From NCBI GenBank assembly GCA_002422285.1, contig DIUF01000113.1, forward strand, positions 2,280 through 20,794: 18,515 nt of DNA, in the 5' to 3' direction. How positions within the stretch are numbered: the stretch's first letter is position 1; every line of letters begins with the position of its first letter. Origin of the DNA: Flavobacteriales bacterium UBA6165 (lineage in GTDB: Bacteria > Bacteroidota > Bacteroidia > Flavobacteriales_D > Crocinitomicaceae). A model generated the notes under the pieces. It worked only from the letters and a program-made list of their open reading frames with translations. It was not told where the DNA came from and made no database searches. Positions 7,384 to 14,025 of the stretch are shown one piece after another. Position numbers and translations under genes: made by a program.

Positions 7384-8646
7384 CTAAAATTGACTTTTTT
7401 GATATGCTATTTGACCATTCAAAATGGTAGTATGTACACAATTTTTCCCGAAAGAATATGGCAAATAAGCCAAACTTGGTATGGCATCTGTGATAATCAC
7501 ATTGGCTTTTTTACCTCGTGAAATTGACCCGTGGGATTCCGACAAGCCCATAGCATAAGCACCATTCAAAGTCATCGCACTGAGGGCCTCTTCTGGAGTG
7601 AGGCGCATCTTGATACAAGCCAAAGACCAAATAAACATCATGTTGGAGCTGGGGGTTGTTCCGGGATTGAAATCTGTGGCCAAAGCTAAGGGTAAATCGT
7701 GGTTCAACAATGTTCTGGCTTGACCAAATGGAATATTTAAAAAGAAAGAACAGCTTGGTAATAGTGTAGGAATACAAGAACTATTTTGAAGCGCTAGGAT
7801 ATCGTCTTGATTCAACTCTTCGAGGTGATCAACAGAAATTGCCCCCAAATCGATGGCAGCTTGAATACCACCAAAAGCATTAAACTGATTGACATGAACC
7901 TTAGGAACCAATCCGAAATCTCGGGCTTTGTTCATGATATATTGCATTTCCTCGATAGAAAAGTAACCCAGTTCACAGAAAATATCGATAAAATCGGCAA
8001 GCTGTTCTTCAGCGATGATTGGAAACAAATCAATCATTTGATCTAAATAAGCATAGTGATTTTCCCGGTATTCTATGGGATAAGCGTGTGCTCCTAAAAA
8101 TGTGGCTTTAATCGCTATTGGATGAGTTTCTTTCAAACGCTGGATTACGCGAAGCATTTTCAATTCTGCTTCTGAGGTAAGTCCGTAGCCTGATTTAATT
8201 TCAACTGCTCCCGTACCAGTAGCAAGCATCTCATTTAATCTATCAAAAGCCAGTTTGTACAGAACCTCTTCATCCGTTTGCTGCAAAACACGAGCGGAAT
8301 TTAATATGCCACCACCTTTGGCCGCAATTTGTTCATAAGTTAAACCATGAATTTTATCTACAAACTCTAATTCTCTAGATTTGGCAAAAACAGTGTGCGT
8401 GTGACTATCACAAAAAGCGGGAAAAACGAATCTATCTTGAGCGTCAATGACGGTAAGTGAATTCCAATCGACGATTCCCATTAAATCATCCATCGCGCCG
8501 TAATCAACAATTTTATCACTTTCAATTGCAAGATAAGCGTTTGTGATATGTGATATTTCAGCGAGCGCCTTACCCTTCAAAACAAGTGGGAAATCATCAC
8601 CAACAAGGTAGAGCCCCTTGATGTTTTTTATTAGTATTTTGGACAT
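7384..8646 (-). CDS. hutI: Imidazolonepropionase
   Basis: Amidohydrolase that opens 4-imidazolone-5-propanoate to N-formimino-L-glutamate, third step of histidine degradation in the cytoplasm. The 420-residue protein matches HutI end to end. Metal and substrate residues are at expected places: H82 and H84 in FCDSHTHTVFAKSRELEF, EIKSGYGL, H187 in FLGAHAYP, H251 in KVHVNQFNAFGG, H274 in VDHLEEL, and D325 in ALATDFNPGTTPSSNM. The frame also has an ATG at 8670, but that would overlap the upstream gene by 11 nt and add eight residues. The ATG at 8644-8646 gives MSKILIKNIKGL, the normal family N-terminus. No other hut gene (hutH, hutU, hutG) is in the window. The upstream exported protein gene ends 13 nt before the start, so they may share a transcript. 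Confidence 0.95.
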   Translation of the reverse strand: MSKILIKNIKGLYLVGDDFPLVLKGKALAEISHITNAYLAIESDKIVDYGAMDDLMGIVDWNSLTVIDAQDRFVFPAFCDSHTHTVFAKSRELEFVDKIHGLTYEQIAAKGGGILNSARVLQQTDEEVLYKLAFDRLNEMLATGTGAVEIKSGYGLTSEAELKMLRVIQRLKETHPIAIKATFLGAHAYPIEYRENHYAYLDQMIDLFPIIAEEQLADFIDIFCELGYFSIEEMQYIMNKARDFGLVPKVHVNQFNAFGGIQAAIDLGAISVDHLEELNQDDILALQNSSCIPTLLPSCSFFLNIPFGQARTLLNHDLPLALATDFNPGTTPSSNMMFIWSLACIKMRLTPEEALSAMTLNGAYAMGLSESHGSISRGKKANVIITDAIPSLAYLPYSFGKNCVHTTILNGQIAYQKSQF

Positions 8647-8659
8647 GAAAACAGATTTG

Positions 8660-9313
8660 TTAAAAACCAAATGACTGCAACAACTCAGGTGACATTTCGG
8701 TATACCCTTGTGGGACAGTCATGTCGAAAGCATCAGGATTGTCCAATTTATCAGAATAAGACATTAAGGTAAACCTCATAACAAAACCTTGCTGCGCCAT
8801 TTCAAACTCAACCATTGCGCCGGGTATTTTGGCATTTTTACCAATATCAAAACGCTTGAGAATTGGAATGTTTAATTTTGGTGCATACCAAATCGTGTAT
8901 TCATTTCCTTCTGAATCAAAAACAAGTGCTTTCTTGCATTCCAAACCTGCGATAACTTTAGTTTCATCTATCAAATTCACATGCATGTCTGTAGCAGGGT
9001 CCATTTCAACTCGATCATCTACGATTGATCTTGCGAAAAAATTCCCCATCGGCGATTCTACAATAGTAAGAGATTTCTTGGATTTCAAATCACTGATAGT
9101 TTTGGTCATACTCATCATGCCAAGTCGCATAGTGATGGCAGTATGTGTTGGAGAGAAATAAATTTCCATTTGGCTGTTCATTAACATGGCTTTCACCATT
9201 TGCATTTCAGGGTCACTGGTTTCGATAGAAATTGCATAACGCAAAGAACCAGTTTGTGAAGAAGCAGATGTGCAGTAAGCAATAAAAATAGAGAATAAAG
9301 CGATTCGAATCAT
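8660..9313 (-). CDS. Exported protein, DUF4412/GLPGLI-like
   Basis: Function not known. The 217-residue protein has an N-terminal signal peptide (MIRIALFSIFIAYCTSASSQ, cleavage probably near residue 19) and no lipobox, so it is likely periplasmic. The mature part begins GSLRYAISIETSDPEMQM and contains IAGLECKKALV followed by EYTIWYAPKLNIPI. That layout (an 'IAGxxCKKA' strand, then a 'xxxWYxP' strand and a proline turn) recalls the DUF4412 and GLPGLI families of Bacteroidota exported beta-rich proteins. It also has an unusually methionine-rich stretch at residues 35-75. It lies between the histidine kinase (71 nt upstream) and hutI (13 nt downstream). An exact TATATTTG box precedes it. The family assignment is by pattern only. 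Confidence 0.65.
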   Translation of the reverse strand: MIRIALFSIFIAYCTSASSQTGSLRYAISIETSDPEMQMVKAMLMNSQMEIYFSPTHTAITMRLGMMSMTKTISDLKSKKSLTIVESPMGNFFARSIVDDRVEMDPATDMHVNLIDETKVIAGLECKKALVFDSEGNEYTIWYAPKLNIPILKRFDIGKNAKIPGAMVEFEMAQQGFVMRFTLMSYSDKLDNPDAFDMTVPQGYTEMSPELLQSFGF

Positions 9314-9353
9314 AACTGTATTTTTTTGTTGGTATACTATTCAAAGTTCGAGC

Positions 9354-9361
9354 CAAATATA
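9354..9361 (-). promoter_or_regulatory. Candidate -7 promoter box TATATTTG
   Basis: Exact match to TAnnTTTG on the minus strand in the 70-bp gap between the histidine kinase stop and the exported protein ATG at 9313. It would give a 5' leader of roughly 35 nt. A second near-match (GAACTTTG, 9341-9348) lies just downstream. No convincing -33 TTG was found at the right spacing. Confidence 0.35.
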
Positions 9362-9383
9362 GTTATAAAATTGAGCCTTCAGT

Positions 9384-10424
9384 CTATTTGACTGACTTCA
9401 AAGTGAAGCTGAAGGTTGAACCAATACCAACGGTGCTACGAACATTAATTGTTTGTTCATGCGCTTCAATAATGGTCCGTGCAATGGCCAAACCCAATCC
9501 TGTGCCACCTTCATTTCGATTTCTACTTTTCTCCACACGATAAAAACGTTCGAATAATCGGGGGAGTTCAGCGGAATCGATACCTGGGCCATTATCTGAA
9601 ACTTCAACTAAAATAGCTGTGTCCAAAGCATTGAATCGAATTGTGGTCTCCCCATTATCATTACCATAGGCGATTGAATTTTTGATGAGATTGACAAGGA
9701 CCTGTTCAATCTTAGACTTATCGGCCACTACATATATTGGATCATACACTCTGGCCAACTTAAGTTCAATATTCTTTTCTTCGGCGAGAGGCTGAAGCAT
9801 ATCTAGTATGTCATTGACAAGTTTGACAACATCGAACCGCGCCTGATGCAATTGAATTTTGTCCACCTCCATTTGCGTGATTTGGTCCAAATCCTCAAGC
9901 AAAGTCGTGATTCTGTCAACAGCTTTTGAGGCCCGCTCTAAAAATTTGGTGTTGACACTAGGGTCTTCCAATCCACCTTCAAGTAAAGTCATAATATAGC
10001 CTTGAATAGAAAAAACGGGCGTCTTTAACTCATGCGCCAAATTCCCCAAAAACTCTCTGCGAAACTGTTCTTGCTGTCGCAGGTGCATTACCTCCATATT
10101 TCTATCGGCCACAAAAGATTCAGTCTCTTTGGTCACCTCAGCCAACAAATCCTTACTCATATCAACCTCAATACGCTGATCAGAATCTAACTTTCGCCTT
10201 CTTATTGCACGATAAATGACCTTGATTCGGTTGTATAGAAACAATTTTACGCTGATATAATTTAATATATATGCAGAAAAACCCAAAAACAAGGCAAAAA
10301 ACAAGACCCAATACCATGTAAGAGGCACTACATTCCAGAGCAAGAACAGCCCCGAGATACCGGCAATAATTGCAACACCAAGACTGGTGTACAAAATGAG
10401 TTGTGCTGGACTTATTGATTTCAT
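9384..10424 (-). CDS. Sensor histidine kinase, PhoR-like, membrane-anchored
   Basis: Two-component sensor kinase of 346 residues. Two transmembrane helices near the N-terminus (about 9-30 and 35-58) are joined by only a few residues, so there is practically no periplasmic sensor domain. A basic linker and coiled segment (70-120) follows. HisKA contains the phospho-acceptor His131 in FLGNLAHELKTPVFSIQGY. The HATPase domain has the N box LVNLIKNSIAYG (N249), G1 box VEVSDNGPGI (D277), an F-box FERFYRVEKSR and the G2 box GGTGLGLAI (306-314). This resembles PhoR/ResE-type kinases in Bacteroidota. No response regulator is adjacent on either side, so its partner is elsewhere. The start ATG is four bases after an exact TACTTTTG box in the region divergent from alkB. 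Confidence 0.93.
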   Translation of the reverse strand: MKSISPAQLILYTSLGVAIIAGISGLFLLWNVVPLTWYWVLFFALFLGFSAYILNYISVKLFLYNRIKVIYRAIRRRKLDSDQRIEVDMSKDLLAEVTKETESFVADRNMEVMHLRQQEQFRREFLGNLAHELKTPVFSIQGYIMTLLEGGLEDPSVNTKFLERASKAVDRITTLLEDLDQITQMEVDKIQLHQARFDVVKLVNDILDMLQPLAEEKNIELKLARVYDPIYVVADKSKIEQVLVNLIKNSIAYGNDNGETTIRFNALDTAILVEVSDNGPGIDSAELPRLFERFYRVEKSRNRNEGGTGLGLAIARTIIEAHEQTINVRSTVGIGSTFSFTLKSVK

Positions 10425-10428
10425 GCTA

Positions 10429-10436
10429 CAAAAGTA
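10429..10436 (-). promoter_or_regulatory. Candidate -7 promoter box TACTTTTG for the histidine kinase
   Basis: Exact TAnnTTTG match on the minus strand, four bases before the histidine kinase ATG. The TTG triplets upstream sit at 15 and 27 bp, outside the usual spacing, so only the -7 part is well supported. If used, the message would be essentially leaderless. Confidence 0.45.
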
Positions 10437-10513
10437 TACTTATTCAAAATGCAATATTGGCTACAAATATTCTTAACATAATCGTAATGTGGCAAAATGA
10501 TTCAAAACTTTTC

Positions 10514-10521
10514 TAATTTTG
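10514..10521 (+). promoter_or_regulatory. Candidate -7 promoter box TAATTTTG for the alkB-crt cluster
   Basis: Exact TAnnTTTG match on the plus strand, 19 bases before the alkB-like ATG at 10541, in the 116-bp divergent region shared with the histidine kinase. It predicts a leader of roughly 12-15 nt. No good -33 TTG is visible at 19-21 bp upstream. Confidence 0.5.
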
Positions 10522-10540
10522 AGTCGGATAATAAACACAC

Positions 10541-11596
10541 ATGAAAGCACTCAAATATTTGGCCTGCTATATCACTCCAGCCTTGGTGCTGTTTTCTTTG
10601 TGGTCTGCAAACCTTTACAGCTACACAGCATTGTTGATTTTGTTCATTTTTTTTCCTATTCTAGAGTTATTTCTAAAACCAAATGACAGCAACATGGGCA
10701 AGATAGAAGAGGAGCTTGTTCTACAAGATAAAACCTACGATATCATCTTGTGGTTATTGGTGCCCATGCAATATTTCATCCTGATTTATTTCTTGTTTCA
10801 AATGCAATCGGAATACACTACGCTTGTGAGAGCAGGAATGATTATTAGTATGGGTATAGCATGCGGAGTTATTGGTATCAACGCAGCACATGAATTAGGA
10901 CACAGAAATACCCGATTTGAGCAAACTTTGAGTAAAATGTTGTTGCTCACAAGTTTATACATGCATTTTTTTATTGAACACAACCGTGGACATCATAAAA
11001 ATGTGAGCACCGATGAAGACCCTGCCTCAAGTAAATATGGTGAAACGCTTTATGCTTTTTGGTTTCGCTCAATTTTGCATTCTTATATTTCGGCATGGGT
11101 TTTAGAAAAGGAAAAACTAGAAATGCAGAAGAAATCATTTTGGTCGATTCACAACGAAATGCTTATTTTCCAGTTGATTCAATTTGGATTGCTACTTACC
11201 ATATACCTAATTTTTGGCTTTAACATCTTGCTCTATTTCATGGCAGCCGCAATGATTGGTGTCATCTTACTAGAAACCGTTAATTACATAGAGCATTATG
11301 GCTTGCGCAGAAAAATGAAAAATGGCAAATATGAGCGCACGATGCCCATCCATTCGTGGAATTCAAATCATCCCTTAGGTAGATTGGTTTTGTTGGAGCT
11401 GTCTCGTCATTCAGATCATCATTATATTTCGAGTAGAAAATATCAGATTTTGAGACACCATGATGCTAGTCCACAGATGCCAACGGGTTATCCTGGAATG
11501 ATGCTCTTGTCTATTTTACCTCCGTTGTGGTTTAGGGTTATGCATAAAAAGATAGCCATGTACAAGCAAACCTCCGAGGGCAATGATTTAGAATAA
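10541..11596 (+). CDS. alkB: AlkB-type alkane 1-monooxygenase (membrane non-heme diiron hydroxylase)
   Basis: Integral membrane hydroxylase; classical AlkB oxidises the terminal carbon of medium-chain alkanes using electrons from rubredoxin. The 351-residue protein has about six hydrophobic helices and the complete AlkB histidine set: HELGH at 117-121, EHNRGHH at 146-152 followed by the typical STDEDPASSKYGE, NYIEHYGL at 248-255, HSWNSNH at 271-277, and LSRHSDHH at 287-294 followed by YQILRHHDASPQMPTGYPGM and LPPLWFRVM. These set it apart from CrtW-type ketolases and ordinary desaturases. No rubredoxin or rubredoxin reductase is fused or adjacent. Instead crtI begins 67 nt downstream, then crtZ. 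The physiological substrate, whether alkane, fatty acyl chain or something linked to carotenoids, cannot be told from sequence; the assignment is to family, not substrate. Confidence 0.9.
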   Translation: MKALKYLACYITPALVLFSLWSANLYSYTALLILFIFFPILELFLKPNDSNMGKIEEELVLQDKTYDIILWLLVPMQYFILIYFLFQMQSEYTTLVRAGMIISMGIACGVIGINAAHELGHRNTRFEQTLSKMLLLTSLYMHFFIEHNRGHHKNVSTDEDPASSKYGETLYAFWFRSILHSYISAWVLEKEKLEMQKKSFWSIHNEMLIFQLIQFGLLLTIYLIFGFNILLYFMAAAMIGVILLETVNYIEHYGLRRKMKNGKYERTMPIHSWNSNHPLGRLVLLELSRHSDHHYISSRKYQILRHHDASPQMPTGYPGMMLLSILPPLWFRVMHKKIAMYKQTSEGNDLE

Positions 11597-11663
11597 ATTG
11601 AAATTAACATCAGACAAAACAAAAACGCACACCACTTGTTGGACAAATAACATTATAAAATCA

Positions 11664-13124
11664 ATGAAAAAAATCGCAGTTATAGGTTCAGGATTTTCAG
11701 GGCTTTCTGCAGCGGCTTATGCGGCCAAAGCGGGACATGAGGTTCATGTTTTTGAGAAAAATGATAGGGTTGGTGGTCGTGCAAGACAATTTACTACCGA
11801 CAATGGTTTTGTTTTTGACATGGGACCTAGCTGGTATTGGATGCCCGATGTATTCGAAGAATTTTTCGCTGATTTTGATGTAGATATTAAGGATTGTTAT
11901 GATTTGGTTCGACTCAATCCTCAATTTGATATGATTTTTGAAGATGGCGTACTTGAAGTGCCTGACAGTTACGACGATTTGCGCGACATGTTTGAAAAAC
12001 TCGAACCAGGTTCAGGACCTCGTTTGGATAAATTCATGAAGGAAGCCGAATACAAATATGAGGTGGGCATGAAAGAATTTGTGCGCAAACCTTGTCATTC
12101 GTGGTCAGAATTCATGTCGATGAAAATTCTAAAGAGCGCCTTCAAATTAGATTTATTGACCAGCTTCAGAAAACATGTACGTCAACATTTCACGCATCCC
12201 AAGTTGGTGGCATTGATGGAATTCCCCGTGCTTTTCTTAGGAGCTATGCCTCAAGATATTCCAGCGTTGTATAGTCTTATGAATTATGGTGGAATAAAAT
12301 TGGGTACCTTCTACCCGATGGGAGGATTTGTGAAAATTATTGAATCTATGCGTGATATTGCTTTGAATCAAGGCGTTCAAGTTCACCTGAATGCTGCCAT
12401 TGAAAAAATCAATGTTTCCGATAAGAAAGCGCAGTCTATTCGTGTAAATGGAGAAGATTTGGCTTTTGATGCGATAATAGCTTCCTCGGATTATCATCAC
12501 ACTGAACAGCAATTACTCGATGCCGAATACCGCAATTATAATGAGGCTTACTGGGCGAAAAAGACATTTGCCCCATCTTGTTTGATTTACTACCTCGGTT
12601 TTGAAGAAAAAATCCCGAATATCAAGCACCATACGCTTTTCTTCGAAAAAGATTTGGATGCCCACGCCGTTGAGATTTATCACGATAAAAAATGGCCAAC
12701 CGAACCTCTGTTTTACGTGTGTTGTCCATCACAAACAGACCCTCATGTGGCGCCCGAAGGCAAAGAAAATTTGTTTCTTTTGATGCCATTGGCAACAGGA
12801 ATTGAGGACAACGACGCCTTGCGTGAAAAATATTTCGATGAAATGATTACCCGCATTGAAGCTCGAACTGGCACCAGCGGATTAAAAGATAAAATCATCT
12901 ACAAGCGCAGTTTTTGCATCAACGACTTTGTTACTGATTACAACGCCTACAAAGGAAATGCTTATGGATTGGCAAATACCTTAAGTCAGACTGCTGTGCT
13001 AAAACCCGCCATCAAAAACAAAAAAGTCAAAAACCTATTTTACACAGGTCAATTGACTGTTCCAGGTCCAGGAGTGCCGCCGTCATTAATTTCTGGTAAA
13101 ATTGTAGCCGCTGAGTTGAACTAG
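11664..13124 (+). CDS. crtI: Phytoene desaturase (CrtI family)
   Basis: FAD-dependent carotenoid desaturase, peripheral membrane, typically converting phytoene to lycopene. From the ATG at 11664 the protein has 486 residues. It begins MKKIAVIGSGFSGLSAAAYA, with the dinucleotide-binding GxGxxG at residues 8-13, then HVFEKNDRVGGRARQF. DMGPSWYWMPD follows, and the C-terminal signature NLFYTGQLTVPGPGVPPSLISGK, the FAD-contacting motif of flavobacterial CrtI, closes the protein. The frame is open upstream to a TTG at 11598, one base after the alkB stop, but the extra 22 residues do not resemble the family and the ATG is preferred. crtZ follows after 13 nt. The related 3,4-desaturase CrtD is an alternative; CrtI is favoured by the pairing with crtZ. 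No crtB or cyclase gene is in the window. Confidence 0.9.
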   Translation: MKKIAVIGSGFSGLSAAAYAAKAGHEVHVFEKNDRVGGRARQFTTDNGFVFDMGPSWYWMPDVFEEFFADFDVDIKDCYDLVRLNPQFDMIFEDGVLEVPDSYDDLRDMFEKLEPGSGPRLDKFMKEAEYKYEVGMKEFVRKPCHSWSEFMSMKILKSAFKLDLLTSFRKHVRQHFTHPKLVALMEFPVLFLGAMPQDIPALYSLMNYGGIKLGTFYPMGGFVKIIESMRDIALNQGVQVHLNAAIEKINVSDKKAQSIRVNGEDLAFDAIIASSDYHHTEQQLLDAEYRNYNEAYWAKKTFAPSCLIYYLGFEEKIPNIKHHTLFFEKDLDAHAVEIYHDKKWPTEPLFYVCCPSQTDPHVAPEGKENLFLLMPLATGIEDNDALREKYFDEMITRIEARTGTSGLKDKIIYKRSFCINDFVTDYNAYKGNAYGLANTLSQTAVLKPAIKNKKVKNLFYTGQLTVPGPGVPPSLISGKIVAAELN

Positions 13125-13125
13125 T

Positions 13126-13133
13126 TACCTTTG
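13126..13133 (+). promoter_or_regulatory. Candidate internal -7 promoter box TACCTTTG for crtZ
   Basis: Exact TAnnTTTG match in the 13-bp crtI-crtZ gap, four bases before the crtZ ATG. An ATTG at 13101-13104 gives a 21-bp spacer, within the range reported for Bacteroidota -33/-7 promoters. It suggests crtZ can be transcribed separately, with a nearly leaderless message, besides readthrough from crtI. Confidence 0.45.
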
Positions 13134-13137
13134 TCTT

Positions 13138-13596
13138 ATGATTTGGAATATTTTGATTGTTATTGGTACTTTTTCAGTGATGGAAGGCATCACTTGGTTA
13201 ACACACAAATATGTGATGCATGGATTTTTATGGAGTTTACACAAAGACCACCATCACAAAGAGCATGATCACGCCTTGGAAAAAAACGACTATTTCTTTT
13301 TGATTTTTGCTGCTCCAGCTATTGCTATGATAATGTATGGTATCGAAAGCGGTTGGAACCATTGGTTTTATATTGGTGTTGGAATTTCATTGTACGGCAT
13401 GGCTTACTTTTTTGTTCATGACATTTTCATTCATCAGAGAATTAAATGGTTCCGAACAGCAAAAAGGCCGTATTTCTTAGGCATGAGACGCGCACACAAA
13501 CAACACCACAAACACACCGGAAAAGAGGAGGGCGAATGCTTTGGGTTCTTGTGGGTGCCCCCTAAATACATCAAAATGTATACAAAAAAGCAGTAA
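13138..13596 (+). CDS. crtZ: Beta-carotene hydroxylase (CrtZ family)
   Basis: Membrane non-heme diiron hydroxylase that adds 3-hydroxyl groups to beta-ionone rings, giving zeaxanthin from beta-carotene. The 152-residue length is normal. Histidine clusters typical of CrtZ are all present: HKYVMHG at 23-29, HKDHHHKEHDH at 35-45, FVHDIFIHQR at 92-101, and RAHKQHHKH at 118-126, with about three to four hydrophobic segments between them. The C-terminal GECFGFLWVPPKY block also matches. It lies 13 nt behind crtI on the same strand. A lycopene cyclase must be encoded elsewhere for this enzyme to have its usual substrate. Confidence 0.92.
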   Translation: MIWNILIVIGTFSVMEGITWLTHKYVMHGFLWSLHKDHHHKEHDHALEKNDYFFLIFAAPAIAMIMYGIESGWNHWFYIGVGISLYGMAYFFVHDIFIHQRIKWFRTAKRPYFLGMRRAHKQHHKHTGKEEGECFGFLWVPPKYIKMYTKKQ

Positions 13597-13747
13597 ATTG
13601 CTGAAAAACAAGTTGAATATAGATTTTTTGCGTTTTTTATTCATAATTTCAAAAAAGTTACTGCAATGGCATTTTTGCAATAAAAAAAGCGGTAGCTGTA
13701 TTTTTTCCGATTATTACAATTCGAATATTTTTTCGATAATTACCACA

Positions 13748-13770
13748 AGTTGTATTATTTGCATACAACT
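13748..13770. repeat. 8-bp perfect inverted repeat (stem-loop)
   Basis: AGTTGTAT (13748-13755) and ATACAACT (13763-13770) are exact reverse complements around a 7-base loop. There is no T run on either strand, so it is not a standard terminator; it could be an operator or an mRNA structure, or chance. Confidence 0.4.
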
Positions 13771-13972
13771 CAACACCCGATGTCCTTTATCAAATTCAAA
13801 CCGTTTTATTAAAAAACAATATTTAGAATTACACCGAATGAGCATGTTTGTTAGCTCCTTATTATTGTTCTGTTAAAGATATTTTACAACCCATGAGCAA
13901 TAACTGCTAATACTTTGAAGAGGAACATCTCAAACAAGCCAAATTATTGCAACTCCAATGAGCAACTAATTG

Positions 13973-13980
13973 TATTTTTG
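13973..13980 (+). promoter_or_regulatory. Candidate -7 promoter box TATTTTTG for the adhesin gene
   Basis: Exact TAnnTTTG match 45 bases before the ATG at 14026. A TTG at 13947-13949 gives a 23-bp spacer, slightly long for a Bacteroidota -33 element. It predicts a leader of about 40 nt, or about 50 nt if translation starts at the ATG at 14038. Confidence 0.45.
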
Positions 13981-14025
13981 TTCGTCAATTCTATGTTTAC
14001 ATTTGTTTCTTAATAATCACCTTGT

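Larger units (their letters stand above)
13597..14025. other. 429-bp AT-rich intergenic region between crtZ and the T9SS adhesin
   Basis: No credible ORF. The only open frames are short and antisense or overlap crtZ. It holds an 8-bp perfect stem-loop at 13748-13770 (AGTTGTAT and ATACAACT, 7-nt loop), three ATGAGCA direct repeats (13838, 13893, 13958), and an exact TATTTTTG promoter box at 13973-13980. Only a weak hairpin (TGCAA/TTGCA, 13662-13679, followed by an A run) lies behind crtZ; a clear intrinsic terminator was not found. Confidence 0.5.

Noticed and set aside
10541..11596. Possibility that the alkB-like gene is a CrtW carotenoid ketolase, given the crt neighbours
   Set aside because: The motifs EHNRGHH, DEDPASSKYGE, HSWNSNH and LSRHSDHH are those of AlkB, and length and order fit AlkB rather than the shorter CrtW.
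13662..13690. TGCAA/TTGCA hairpin followed by A-rich DNA as a crtZ terminator
   Set aside because: The stem is 5 bp and the run after it on the transcribed plus strand is A, not T.
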